From contig CP141131.1 of assembly GCA_035236585.1 (NCBI GenBank), positions 18,699,103 through 18,763,102 of the forward strand: a DNA stretch of 64,000 bases. Direction: 5' to 3'. The stretch's first letter is position 1. Each line of letters begins with the position of its first letter. Under the pieces are notes generated by a model that saw only the letters and a list, made by a program, of their open reading frames with translations, was not told the origin of the DNA and searched no databases. Origin of the DNA: Warburgia ugandensis. Its lineage: Eukaryota > Streptophyta > Magnoliopsida > Canellales > Canellaceae. The translations under genes and the position numbers were made by a program. This document shows, one piece after another, positions 10,674 to 21,785 of this stretch.

Positions 10674-10994
10674 ATAGCAGCATCTGAAACAGCCATTACT
10701 ATAGAGATTCCCAGGCCAGACTAATTGGCTCCACATGTATGGACACAAAAAGTTAGTATTTGCAGAAGCCACTCTTTGGTAGATGAAGAAATTACCTACA
10801 TATGAATAAGAGCAGTGCTCTATCATACTACAAGAATAGCAGCATCCCAAACCACCATTATTATAGAGGTTTGCACACCAGACTAATTCGCTCCACATGA
10901 ATGGACAAAAATAGTTAGTATATGCAGAAGCCACTCTCTTTGGTAGATGAAGAAATAACCTTCATATGTATAAGAGCAGTGCTCTATCACCAAA
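10674..10994. repeat. tandem duplication, 162-bp unit
   Basis: Two units (10674-10835 and 10836-10994) share ATAGCAGCATC, CAGACTAATT.GCTCCACATG, GCAGAAGCCACTCT and AGAGCAGTGCTCTATCA. An apparent 88-residue minus-strand frame across it only reflects the duplication. Confidence 0.8.
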
Positions 10995-12957
10995 AGACCA
11001 TTTTAGTGAAACATGGAGTATATTTATTTGTTTCAATTTTAAGTTCTAGCCCATGTTCTTGATTCTGACAGAGGAAACATAAATACTGGAATTTGGAGAT
11101 CTCTGTCATTAGTCTCTCCAGTGCCAACAGAAATGGTAGAGCTACTTTATGCGTAATTGAAGTCATCTCAATCTAAGGAAATATAAAACCAATAAACTAT
11201 AAGGATCTAAATTCTTACAATTGATACTAACCAGCAATTAATTGCCATAGAAAATTCACACTGATAGTGAACTGAACAGGAATTTTAAATCTAAGACTGC
11301 TAAATAAACAGAGTATACCTGTCCGGCAAGAAGGCCAGGCAATTAGGATAACACAATGCTAGAAGCAGGTTAAAGGTGGCAGAAGAGAAAGACAACAGGC
11401 CCTCTGACTTGTATTTTGCAAATTAAAGGATCTAAAATTAAGGAAATTTGTTATTAATTACTGAAATTTTCAGATCCTTAAGTTCACTATGATTAGAATA
11501 AGAAAGCATATTATTATGCATTCATATTGAACTAAGCAACCTCTATGTAAAACTGACAGAAGCTCTACTAGACTTGACTAAAGATACCTACGAGATTGAA
11601 ACTCAAAATCTCCAAGGCAAATGGAGGTATAACATGCATGAAACTGATTTTATGGCCAGCAAGCTATCTTGAATGTTAAAAGGATGAGGCAAGGCACAAG
11701 GTGTCCAACCAGAATAAGATTTTAAAGTTCCAAAGAAAATCGACTAAGAAGGATCTAGATAAAGTGTAGAATAGTACAGATACTGTTCAAGTTGGAGAAA
11801 ATATTATAGCACAAGCATCAGAAGGAGCTGTTTGAAATTTAACAAGTTTTAAGCATCCTTGACAGTTCAAGAGCACCTGATTATGACAACAGAAAGTGGC
11901 ACATGTGTCTACCAGAAAATTCCAAAACTGCCAGATTCAGGATTGCATCAATTTGGTTAGAGAAAAAAATGAGTTCCATGTAATCCTGTAAATGCATAAG
12001 CACATTTACTTATAGGAAGTCCACTATAGAAGTGTGGGTAAGAAATGCATAAGCTAATTTATTTTAGAAAGAATATATATTATAGTGATGTGGTTAGGCA
12101 CATGAAACCTCATCACTAGCCTCACAATAGAATCTTTTTAGCAGAGGAACAATGACAAAATCACTGGGCAACTCACATATCGTGTTTATAAACCCACAAC
12201 CACTTCAACCAAGATAAAAGAACTAACCATTCACCCTTGTGTCCAAGCTTTATCAGAGAGAATGCTACTTTATCTACTTGGTAGCTTTTATTGAAGGTGT
12301 TTTCTTTTGCAATTCCCAGGAAAGAACAGCTAGCTGCCTAATGTAAAGTCTTCCGGGATGCTAACAGGTATTATGAAGATCAGCCCAACTTTTAGGTGGT
12401 CTGGTGGTTGTTGAATGGTGAACTGGATAATAAACAGAACTTTAAAGCATATGGAGTGAAAGGGTTCACAAATGCATACCATTTAGGGCACACCACAAGC
12501 TATTCACCATAAGCAAGAAAGGCCCACTGTATGAAGTATGAACAGGACCAAGCTTTTGAGGCTGAACATCAGTACCTCGGAAACATAATCTAGCAAAGAG
12601 AAGTACATTGAAAAACTTAAATAAGCCACATCTTATGTATTGGTCTTAGATGATAAGTGCTGAATGAAAGAGGGCTATCAGAAGTGTTACTTGAAGATAT
12701 ATACCAGGTCTGCAAAATCCACAAATTAACGAGCCACTGCAGCTGGCATAACATGGCTAGATTAAAATTCAGAGGAAAGAAACAGAAGTGACACCATAAC
12801 ACAGCAGCAACTGTGCATTGGCTGCAGTAAGCATTTTATAAATGGTTAGGCAAGAGAGAATGAAATATAAGGAAGTGGATCCAGAAAGGAAATGCAAACA
12901 GAAAAAAGATCAAGAAGCAAACAGCACTGAAGTGTCATGAGAATAATATCTCAGAGT
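10995..12957. other. intergenic, no feature recognised
   Basis: No frame above background, no tRNA-like boxes and no LTR ends were seen. Confidence 0.3.
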
Positions 12958-12974
12958 AGTAAAGTATTAGCTAG

Positions 12975-13158
12975 AGAAGGGGAGCCTTGGCGCAACGGTA
13001 AAAGTTGTTGTCGTGTGACCTTGAGGTCACGGGTTCAAGGCGTGGAAACAGCCTCTTGCAAAATGCAAGGAAAGGCTGTGTACTTTAGGCCCTTGTGGTC
13101 CGCCCCTTCTCTGGACCCCGCATAGGCGGGAGCTTCGTGCACTGGGGATGCCCTTTTT
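12975..13158 (+). mobile_element. Au-type SINE with perfect 17-bp target duplication
   Basis: A full-length copy with A box TTGGCGCAACGG, B box GGGTTCAAGGCG, the GGCCCTTGTGGTCCGCCCC block and an end GGGGATGCCCTTTTT. It is flanked by AGTAAAGTATTAGCTAG at 12958-12974 and again at 13159-13175. The intact duplication and complete ends make this one of the younger copies in the window. Confidence 0.95.
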
Positions 13159-13175
13159 AGTAAAGTATTAGCTAG

Positions 13176-15043
13176 TGCAATATTAAAACTTGGACTTGCT
13201 TTTGAAAATGGAAGTAGTTAAGATTTACATGTTATTGTAAGTTCAGTTGATATCCTGACAAAGCATTTCGATTATATTTTGCAACAAAGAACCAACAGCA
13301 ATAATGCATTCAATGTACTCCCACGGTTGACACAATGAAACCTTCATGTGTTACAGAAATAGAGAGAACAATCACCAAGTGTAACCTTCTGGTTTCTCGA
13401 ATAATTCATTCACAGTTATTGTAGGTATACACAAATCCTTTTAAAAATTTCAGTCTTTCTAAATGCTTTTTCGTCTTCATTTCCTTTTCCTCTACAAACT
13501 GTAAACCAAACGGTGCTATTTAATACGTAAGAAAAATTACAGTTAAGAAAGAATCTCTATGAACTGAACTGGATCTTAGAGCAAAATCAACTAAAAACTT
13601 TCCAAAGATGAGTCAAAATTTAAGAACTCACAGAGTTCAGGGCCTTTAGACAGTCTGATCAAAACCTCCTGCTCTTGGTGAAACATTCTCATATGGCATC
13701 AACTTCAACGGCTAGGTTCCCATTCTTCCCCAAGTAAAGCATGATGAAGAAGAGATTAGGCAACACTAATGAATGTTTTTGAGGCATTTACCATATACGC
13801 AGAAGCTCTGGAAAGTTTTGCAACCTCCAGACTTCACAAGCTGCTGCTACATGACTCACTAGTACACTAGAAAGGAATTCAATAATTTCTTCTGGAATTC
13901 TGAATTACAGCTTCTCAGTGAAACAGACTAGTACATATTTCAAATATCAAACACTCCGAAAACCAAATTAACACATTACTACTATACTTTAACCATTTTA
14001 CTCTTCTTGTTTCTATAGCTTCTTTGTTAGCTAGTACAGCTACTACTCCAAACAAAACGGAAGTAGGGCCACTAAAATTCCCAAAATCAACGGGCAATGA
14101 GGAAAACATTTAAACTAAGGAGTGTAACTATGGAAAAAGCAATATCAAGGTGAGGACTTTTCACTTTCTGAATGGTCACGAGGATATTTCAGTTTCCTTA
14201 ATCTACATAGGTTTTCTGGAGAGATGTATCTCTCTTCAATATGCATAAAAGCCAAAAATAGTACGAACCATATCTACTGATAAAACTAGAGGGGATTGTT
14301 CTAAAAACAAGAAGGGTACTTAATCAAGTTAGATCTTTTAAGGTGATCTAATCACAGGGGACAAGTAGTATACATGGTCTTGAGGGGACCTCCACTCAAC
14401 TAGATCTCACTGAGTTGTTCAATCAAAAGATTGGCAGTTTTCAATGAAGACACCAACAGATCAAAAAAGGAATTATTAGACTGCAAAGAGTCATGAGCAT
14501 CAGATTCCTTTCAACTGCTGTTAACCGTCTTAGGTTTCTTTCTCTTTATTCCTCACTTTTCAGACTGCCAGCATCACAATAAGGAGCATGATACTTTGTT
14601 TGCTTCAATGATTTATAATATAACAAGAAAGAACTCCTTTAGTGCTCCCTTAGGTAAAGAACTAGCTTCCTGTATATTTCAAGAGCAAAAGACTGCAGAG
14701 GTCAAAATGGTAAACAACTCTACAAGACTAATAGGTGTTTTCAAAATATTTACAGTAACGTATAATTATGAAGTTAAATGTTTTATTAAAGAGGCAAACC
14801 ACCATTCATTACTTAATGGTGATTAACATGATAAAATGCAGAATAAATCAACAGTAAAGAACTCAGTATAATTCAGAACTTGGAAAAACTGTGTAGAAAG
14901 ACATTGCAGAGTAGCTTCTGCATATGTTCATCTAGTAGAGACAAACAGGGCTTTAAGTTCATTCACCAACCTGGTTCTATCAGCCATGGTACTTTTTTGT
15001 ACCACGCCAATTCTTTAGTAACATAATTAAAGCCTGAAACAAT
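13176..15043. other. 3' intergenic region of the receptor kinase gene, no feature recognised
   Basis: AT-rich sequence without a supported gene. The part nearest 15043 is likely the 3' UTR of the minus-strand kinase gene. Confidence 0.3.
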
Positions 15044-17566
15044 CTATCTTCCCTCATTGGTAATCAATTGGGAGAATACTCGACTTGTGGATAAATCCGG
15101 ACTTCCATCGCTCTTTACAATCAGATTGTAATCCTCAATCATTGTGGTACTAGGAGCATGCTGAACTGTTGGTAATGAAGATTCAGATGCATCAGTAGTA
15201 CTGTCTTCATGAGGTTCTCTATGCATTGCAGTCTCTTGGAGTTGCAGCATATACTCCAAATTCCATAAGACATCTCCCATTGTTGGCCTATCGACACCAT
15301 ATTCGGCCAAACACTTCTCTGCAGTTTCTCCAAATTTCCTCAATGAATTTACATCAATTTTGCCCACGAGTTTAGGATCGATGATCTGCTCAAGAAGGCC
15401 TTTCTTTTGACAGAACATTGCCCATTCGGCCAAACTAACTTGCTCCCTTGGAAGCGAAGGATCAAGAGCAGGTCTAGCACAAAGGATTTCGAAAAGAACT
15501 ACTCCAAATGAATAAACATCCGACTTATCTGTCAAATGCTGCCTTCTAAAATACTCTGGATCCAGATACCCAAAACTACCTTTGACGTTGGTGCTTACAT
15601 GTGTTTGTTCAAGACCAGGAACTGCCCTCGAGAGACCAAAATCAGCAACCTTAGCCAAGTAGTTTTCGTCGAGCAAGATGTTAGCCGATTTAACATCACG
15701 GTGGATTATGCCCTGTGATGAACCAGTATGGAGATAGTGAAGGCCCCTTGCTGCACCTATACATATCTCAAGCCTCTGCTTCCAGGACAAACAATGCAAG
15801 TTCGAACCATAGAGATGATTTTTCAGTGTCCCGTTCTCCATGAATTCATAGACCAATATCATTTCCGACTGGTCTTCGCAATACCCAATTAATGAAACAA
15901 GATGTCGGTGGCGTATTTTGGACAAAACAGTGATTTCAGTCATGAATTCCCCAAGGCCCTGCCTAGAACCAGGCATTCCTCGCTTTACAGCAACTTTTGT
16001 ACCATTCTTAAGCACACCTTTATAGACATTACCAAATCCACCAGAGCCGATGAGCGAATTCTTGTCAAAATTGTTAGTAGCAACCTGTATATCAACAAAC
16101 GATATCTTGAGACTCGGGTTTATATTTGGGGCAGGAGATGCCCCGGTTCTTTCTGTGAATTTACTATATGAACTACCACCATCCACCGGTACAGGTGGCC
16201 AAAACATACTGTCCCGGGTTTTCTGCTTCTGTTTCGACAGCTTCCTTTGTTTAACTTTAAACAACAGAAGTAATCCAGCAACCAACAAGCAGAGGAAGGC
16301 AAATCCTCCAAGAACTGCCCCAACTAGAACACCGAAGTTCTTCTTCTTCTGCTTATGCAGCAAATTTGCACCTATCGCATCATTGATCTTCATAATCTCC
16401 AGCCCATTAAGTATCGCATTTTTTCTCGATGGAGTGCTCAAATCCGAAGGACCGACGCTTACTTGAATAACCCCCGACTCGTCAGAATCAACGACAAAAT
16501 CATGGTAATATGGGGAAGCCAGGAATTGAAAGGTTAACCTCGAGAGATCAAGATCTTTATATGCAGAGTAACTATTGATAAAAACATTGAAATATAGCTC
16601 ATGAAGTGCTGGACTTACAATATCGCAGAAATGCATTCGAACAAGGTGTTTAAAGCCAGGACTGACAGGAAAAACCCAGGTTATATTGAAATTTGGATTG
16701 ATAATTGAACTACTCTTGTTCATTTCTTGTGCAGTGCTATAGACACTATCTGGAGCGATCTCACGGCTTGCCCCAACTTCCTGATAATTGATCGATCCAC
16801 TGTAGTTAAACATCCTGGCAGCAGATTTCAGTGGAAGAAAATTATCATCAGGGATCCAAGTCCTCCACAGAGTGTCCTGAGAAGGTGTAATTATTGACCC
16901 TCCTACATTAATCCTGTGAACTGTTTCCAAAACTTCATCTAACAACCCACTGTAATCTCCCCAACCATCAGAATTAACAAGACGGGCACCATCAACTACG
17001 AGATCAGCTGGTGCGGATATCACTTCAATTGCACTAACAAAAGCAAAAGAGGACGTACTGGAAGGTGCAAATGAAATTTCAAGCCGAGTACGACCTACTC
17101 TGAGAAAGAACTCCATTACGGTGGAGTTCTTGGGACTGAAATTACCCAACAAAGAAGACCCAGAAGAAGAAACGTCGAAAACAGCAGAGTTGAGATTGAA
17201 TTCTTGAGAGGAAAATGGGAAGAAATGGAACCGTACCATATGGGTTCCATTGTCCTTGATCTGAAACTCGTAGGTAGAAGTTCTGGTGAAAATTCTTGCG
17301 GTTTGATAAAGTGGGGATGACTCTGGAGATGGGCTTTGGTCTCGGATGGATCTTGATCCAGCTGCAGAGAGCTTGAATGAATTGGAGTTTGCATCAGGGA
17401 TGAAAACTCTGTTGTTGAAAGTGGTGCTAGTGGGTGATCCACAATTGATGAGAAAATTATCCGAAGGAGAGAAAGCACCTAAAGATTGACGTGTAAAGAA
17501 GCAAAAGAAGAGAAGAAGAATAAGAATAAGAAGAGTAAGGCTTAGATGGATTCCGAATTCTGCCAT
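15044..17566 (-). CDS. CrRLK1L-type malectin-like receptor protein kinase (At5g24010-like)
   Basis: A single uninterrupted 840-residue frame, the usual length and intronless form for this family. Signal peptide is about 1-31, malectin-like ectodomain about 36-395 (NFLINCGS, RINVGG, WRTWIPD, RMHFCDIV), membrane span about 411-437, then a basic stop-transfer stretch. The Ser/Thr kinase domain follows from about 500: glycine loop GSGGFG at 507-512, lysine K528 in VAVK, HRD at 622-624, DFG at 642-644, and GSFGYLDPEYF with PE at 670-671. All catalytic residues are present, so it should be an active RD-type kinase at the plasma membrane. The C-terminal FSQL..N.GR end closely recalls Arabidopsis At5g24010. 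Family members sense RALF peptides and cell-wall state and control growth. The individual ligand here is unknown. It lies tail to tail with the kinase-less paralogue at 3927-5375. Its start is fixed by the ATG directly before the signal peptide. Confidence 0.96.
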   Translation of the reverse strand: MAEFGIHLSLTLLILILLLFFCFFTRQSLGAFSPSDNFLINCGSPTSTTFNNRVFIPDANSNSFKLSAAGSRSIRDQSPSPESSPLYQTARIFTRTSTYEFQIKDNGTHMVRFHFFPFSSQEFNLNSAVFDVSSSGSSLLGNFSPKNSTVMEFFLRVGRTRLEISFAPSSTSSFAFVSAIEVISAPADLVVDGARLVNSDGWGDYSGLLDEVLETVHRINVGGSIITPSQDTLWRTWIPDDNFLPLKSAARMFNYSGSINYQEVGASREIAPDSVYSTAQEMNKSSSIINPNFNITWVFPVSPGFKHLVRMHFCDIVSPALHELYFNVFINSYSAYKDLDLSRLTFQFLASPYYHDFVVDSDESGVIQVSVGPSDLSTPSRKNAILNGLEIMKINDAIGANLLHKQKKKNFGVLVGAVLGGFAFLCLLVAGLLLLFKVKQRKLSKQKQKTRDSMFWPPVPVDGGSSYSKFTERTGASPAPNINPSLKISFVDIQVATNNFDKNSLIGSGGFGNVYKGVLKNGTKVAVKRGMPGSRQGLGEFMTEITVLSKIRHRHLVSLIGYCEDQSEMILVYEFMENGTLKNHLYGSNLHCLSWKQRLEICIGAARGLHYLHTGSSQGIIHRDVKSANILLDENYLAKVADFGLSRAVPGLEQTHVSTNVKGSFGYLDPEYFRRQHLTDKSDVYSFGVVLFEILCARPALDPSLPREQVSLAEWAMFCQKKGLLEQIIDPKLVGKIDVNSLRKFGETAEKCLAEYGVDRPTMGDVLWNLEYMLQLQETAMHREPHEDSTTDASESSLPTVQHAPSTTMIEDYNLIVKSDGSPDLSTSRVFSQLITNEGR

Positions 17567-18557
17567 TGATGGAAATGGACTTTTTTACTGAGTTGTAGGG
17601 GGAAGAAGTGTGGGGATTTAACGAGAGTTGTGGATTTGCAAGCAACCATGAAGCTTCTAACCGTTGACTGCCTGATTAGCTGGCCCTTGAGGAATTTAAG
17701 GGACTTGGTGATGTCACCAGGAAGAGATAGTGCTCTGGAGTGAGTGGCCAAAACAGTGAGCAGGCTCACATGATAAATAGTGGCATTTTGGCATACTCAA
17801 AATCTATAAGATTATAAATCCTTGTTTCAAGGCTGATTAAGAATCCGACTTAACTTTTACAGGTTTCATAGTAGAGTTGTGGCATTTGTCCTTCTTAACC
17901 TGTTTCTATTTGAGTCTCTCTACTGCCCACTGGATCAGAAATTTTAGGATTTAGCTGACTTATGAAATATGATTTCGAGAGAAATTTTGATACATATTTA
18001 AAAAGAATATATAGACAAAAGATTAGAACACCGCAGAATTTATCAAAAGAATTAATTAAGACAGGCCAAAATCAGCCAGAACAGACCAGAATATGGACTA
18101 AAACATAACACATATTTTTCCGGATTGGAACAAGATAATCCTGCATTTACTGTCTGAAGAGAGCAAAGATTGACAGGTATGTTTCTCTTTCTTATATATA
18201 TACACTTTTAAGGGTGATTAAAATGTTAAATTTGGTATAATTTTAGTGTAAATTTTTCTCTCACTGCGCACTTCTCTCTTACTTTACATTTCTCCCAACC
18301 CACTTCTCTCTTCTCGCTTTTCCTCTTCCTTGCTTGGCCATGCAAAGCGTACGTGCCTTCTCTAGTTTTTGTAACGAGAAAAAACTTCACTAGAAATGAC
18401 TAGAATAATCAAGGAAAAAACTATATAAAACCACAAAAATCACTTGTTTCTTTCAATTTCCCCGTCAACGAAGTATTCCCAAAAATAAACAATGACTGAA
18501 GGAGGTTTATCTTCCTAATTACTAGAATTTCCGCTGCACAAAGATTCCCCTTCTTAA

Positions 18558-18715
18558 AAAAGGGCAGCCCCTCCTCAAGGATGCTCCTGCATACTAAGGG
18601 TCTAGGAAAACGACAGACCATAAGGATTAATAATACGCAGCCTCATTAGAGACTATTTTTACTTCTTAAATCTGTGGCCTTAAGGTCACACAAAGACAAC
18701 TCTACTGTTCTTAAA
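18558..18715 (-). mobile_element. degenerate Au-type SINE
   Basis: The minus-strand copy is recognisable from AGGGCAGCCCC at the 3' end, GCTCCTGCAT, ACCATAAGG, ACGCAGCC and CTTAAGGTCACAC.AAGACAACTCTACTGTT, the reverse of the tRNA-like head. It is strongly diverged. Confidence 0.6.
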
Positions 18716-18724
18716 TGCTAGAAT

Positions 18725-19480
18725 CAGTGACGATATTAGTGCAAATAGCTTGATCTTCCAGTGAATCTCTATAATTTTATTTATAGCCCATATTCCCTTG
18801 TTCCATCTCCAGTGATATCCAAAGAAGATATTCCAAGACTTAGACCAGAGCTAATGCCACTTGGTTGCTAAGAATAATCCGTGCTTCACTGTTTCATCTA
18901 CCTCCAAAAAGTATGATGTAAACAGCAATAAGATTTCCGTGATGAAACTGCCAGGAAGAGACGCCAAAGCTTAGTTGTTTGCTTGCTTGCATTTCTTTCC
19001 ATCCAAGTCATGTTTGACGCGACTTATTGCATTATTTGAGGAGACTTAAATGGTGTACGCCCGTGAAAAGTCAGGGTTTGAAGGTGACTATAAGGACTAA
19101 CAGTACTCAATCTTATCTTAGTTTTTGCAAGAGATTATTTTTACGTCTTAAACATTTGATTTCAAGGTTACACACAACTCAACTGTTCCTAAATACTAGA
19201 ATCAGTCACTTGGTCACTAAGAGTCATCCTTACTTCACTGTTTCGTCTACCTCCAAAAAGTATGATGTAAACAGCAATAAGATTTCCGTGATGAAACTGC
19301 CAGGAAGAGAAGCCAAAGCGCTGTTTGCTTGCTTGCATTTCTTTCCACCCAAGTCATGTTGCTTTCTTGCCGTCTGTGATGGGGCTAAGACCATGATATG
19401 ACGGGACTTATTGGATTATTTGGGGAGACTTAAATGGTGTCCGCGCGCGCGTGAAAAGCCAGGGTTTGAAGTTGCATTAT
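18725..19480. repeat. tandem duplication of a SINE-containing segment, about 349-bp period
   Basis: A block including CTACCTCCAAAAAGTATGATG and the stretch through CAGGAAGAGA.GCCAAAGC occurs at about 18895-18970 and again at about 19245-19320, nearly identical. Flanking CTTGCATTTCTTTCCA and GAGACTTAAATGGTGT also recur. The repeated unit carries a decayed Au-type SINE, so a SINE plus its neighbour was duplicated as one segment. Confidence 0.75.
19072..19195 (-). mobile_element. degenerate Au-type SINE within the duplication
   Basis: CAGTACTCAATCTTATCTTAG, TTTTTGCAAGAGATTATTTTT and the TTTCAAGGTTACACACAACTC head region place this as a decayed minus-strand Au-type copy, the counterpart of 18558-18715. 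Confidence 0.5.
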
Positions 19481-19510
19481 GTTTGTCATCTGGTTTGATT
19501 AGTCAAGATA

Positions 19511-19676
19511 AAAAGGGATGGCAGCTTCCGGGAACGAAGCTTTTGCACGTCATAAGGGTTTATAGTACATAGCTTTATCTTATATTTACAAGAGGCTATT
19601 TCTACTCCTTGAACCCATGATCTTAAGATCACACGATGATAACTCTACCATTGTGCCAAGACTCCCCTTTCCCCTA
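19511..19676 (-). mobile_element. Au-type SINE, minus strand, with 13-bp target duplication
   Basis: The reverse complement of the family order is seen: ATGGCAGC..., ACAAGAGGCTATTTCTACTCC, TTGAACCCATGATCTTAAGA (B box) and TTGTGCCAAGACTCCCC (A-box end). ATTAGTCAAGATA flanks it at 19498-19510 and 19677-19689. Confidence 0.8.
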
Positions 19677-19689
19677 ATTAGTCAAGATA

Positions 19690-20640
19690 ATAGTTATTTT
19701 CAAAGACTAGGTAGCCATCCATTCTACAATAAAAAAAATAGCAGTTCAGATAGCCCTTTGAATTACATTTCAATTCATCACCGATCTAAGCAAAGAATCT
19801 GACGCCCATGTGTATTCTTAGAGGCAGGCATGTGGAAGTCATTCAATTTTAGGCATGGTTAGACCCATATAGAAGCTTTTTATCTTAGATCATTTGATTG
19901 ATGAGTCGGATTACTTACGGTGGAGCCCCCAACATAAATAGTTAGGATCCTTCAATTATACAGCTAGGTAGGTGAAAGGGATAAGAGTACCCTTAATGCG
20001 TGGTTGGACATGGTTGACCCAACACAGCCACTGTTATTAAAGAAAGAAAAAAGACAGGGCACTTTGGATCTGCCTGAAGGGGAAAAGTATTGCTTGTCTG
20101 TGTAGGACCTAGACAAGTGGCATGTTAGTCAATTGGAGGCCCCCATTTATTTGTCCTTGGAAGACAAATACCATCCAGAGTTAATATATAAGATGAGTTA
20201 ATCATGCAGTACAGTATTGCCTCGTTCTTAATTAGTGGAGATATCATATATAAGATTAAGCTTTTAAATAATCTATTTCTTACTAAATAAGTTAATTGGG
20301 TCCCGCCCTATTTAACCAAATTTAGTACCTTTAGTTCAATTTTAACATATGTAACCTTTGACTAACTTGTTACATCTACTAGCTTAAAAATAGTGATATA
20401 TGACTAATAGTCCTTTATACAAAGATGCCACTCCATATCATTTATGAAAATTGTGATATATGACTAATAGTCCTTTAACTTAAAAATACAAAACGACCCG
20501 TCTACTAGTCCAATGGTTTGTCGTTGATTAGCGAAGGCTTGTGTCTTTAACCATGCCTCAATAGATATTTCGCATGCAGTTAATGCTGTAAGTCAGTTTA
20601 TTTATGAGACTTGCATCTCCGTTTGATAGTTGTTTACAAT
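19690..20640. other. intergenic, no gene recognised
   Basis: The motif GTGATATATGACTAATAGTCC recurs near 20394 and 20454, a local 60-bp duplication. Nothing else was identified. Confidence 0.4.
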
Positions 20641-20822
20641 GGGAAGTGGAGCTTTGGCACAACGGTAAAAGTTGTCGTCATGTGACCTTGAGGTCACGGG
20701 TTCAAGGCGTGAAATCAGCCTCTTGCAAAATATAAGGTAAAGCTGCCTACTATAGGCCATTGTGGTCCACCCCTTCCCCGGACCCTGCATAGGCAGGAGC
20801 TTCGTGCACTAGGGCTGCCAAA
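20641..20822 (+). mobile_element. Au-type SINE with 27-bp imperfect target duplication
   Basis: Full-length copy with AGCTTTGGCACAACGGT, the GGTTCAAGGCG B box, TATAGGCCATTGTGGTCCACC and CTTCGTGCACTAGGGCTGCC. The flanks CATCTCC.TTTGA.AGTTG at 20614-20640 and 20823-20849 match except for three positions. Confidence 0.9.
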
Positions 20823-20849
20823 CATCTCCATTTGACAGTTGTTTACCAT

Positions 20850-21600
20850 ATCATCCACTATCTTCGTTGTACTACGAGTTAGTCTCTTCCATCTAGCTTC
20901 CTCATCTCTATTTGTGATTGATTAGTTATGCCGATGCTGATCGGTTTCATAATTGGTGCATTTCCTAAGCAATTCCTTGATTTCATGAACTGCAAGAAGC
21001 AGGATCCTGTGCCGAAATCCTTAGCATAGACTGAACACTGTGCTATGAATACCACTTCCTCTAAGATTATTTCACTTCTTAGACTCTTTTCTGATTGTGG
21101 CATTCTGTTAAACTGTCATACACCTCTCCATTGAGATAACATCAGTGGCATAAACAATCACTGAGCATTTGAATGATGGGGTCGTTACTCTTCCCCATGT
21201 TTCATCTCATTCTCAACTTGCTAGTCTTTTCATAAAAGCCTTCAGATCTAAATAGTTTCGAGGGAGAGGGTGATGATATTGTTAAACATGGTACGATTCA
21301 TGTATTTTTCTCTTTTTTGTTGATTATTTTACCATTAATGTTTACATTATTTAGATGTAAATAGATCGGTAAATTTATAGTTTTACTATGGATGTATGTA
21401 TTCCAAGAAATGAATTGGAGTGGGTTAGTTAGACTCATGATAGATAAGAGTTTAATCCTTTTTTCTTGTCAGTTACAAACCGTGTATCTTCCACGCCCAA
21501 ATTTCACCAGTCTCTTGCATTAGCATTTTAAGGCATGGTATCACGGGGTTGTAGTTTCATCTATGCTAAACTCATGCATTACTTGTGCGTAACTCCTTTG
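20850..21600. other. intergenic, no feature recognised
   Basis: No convincing frame or repeat seen. Confidence 0.3.
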
Positions 21601-21785
21601 CAAAATGCAAATCAGTTTTCCACTCCTCTTACTTGCTAGGGCTATACTCATTCACTAACTAAAGCAATGATAGTAACTAAGAAATCCTTTGTAGAACACA
21701 AATTAATCTTCCACTCCTACTCTCACTTGCTAGGGCTGCACTCACTTACCAACTAGAGCAACGAAAGTAACTCAGAAAGAGACCA
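21601..21785. repeat. local tandem duplication, about 91-bp unit
   Basis: TTCCACTCCT...TTGCTAGGGCT, then ACTCA.T.ACCAACTA.AGCAA and GTAACT.AGAAA recur at a 91-bp spacing (TTCC at 21618 and 21709). The copies have diverged moderately. Confidence 0.65.

Noticed and set aside
10668-10934. 88-codon minus-strand frame with internal repeats
   Set aside because: The repeats mirror the 162-bp tandem DNA duplication. The Cys/Tyr-rich product resembles nothing known.
16050-16466. 138-codon plus-strand frame
   Set aside because: It is a shadow of the receptor kinase CDS on the other strand.
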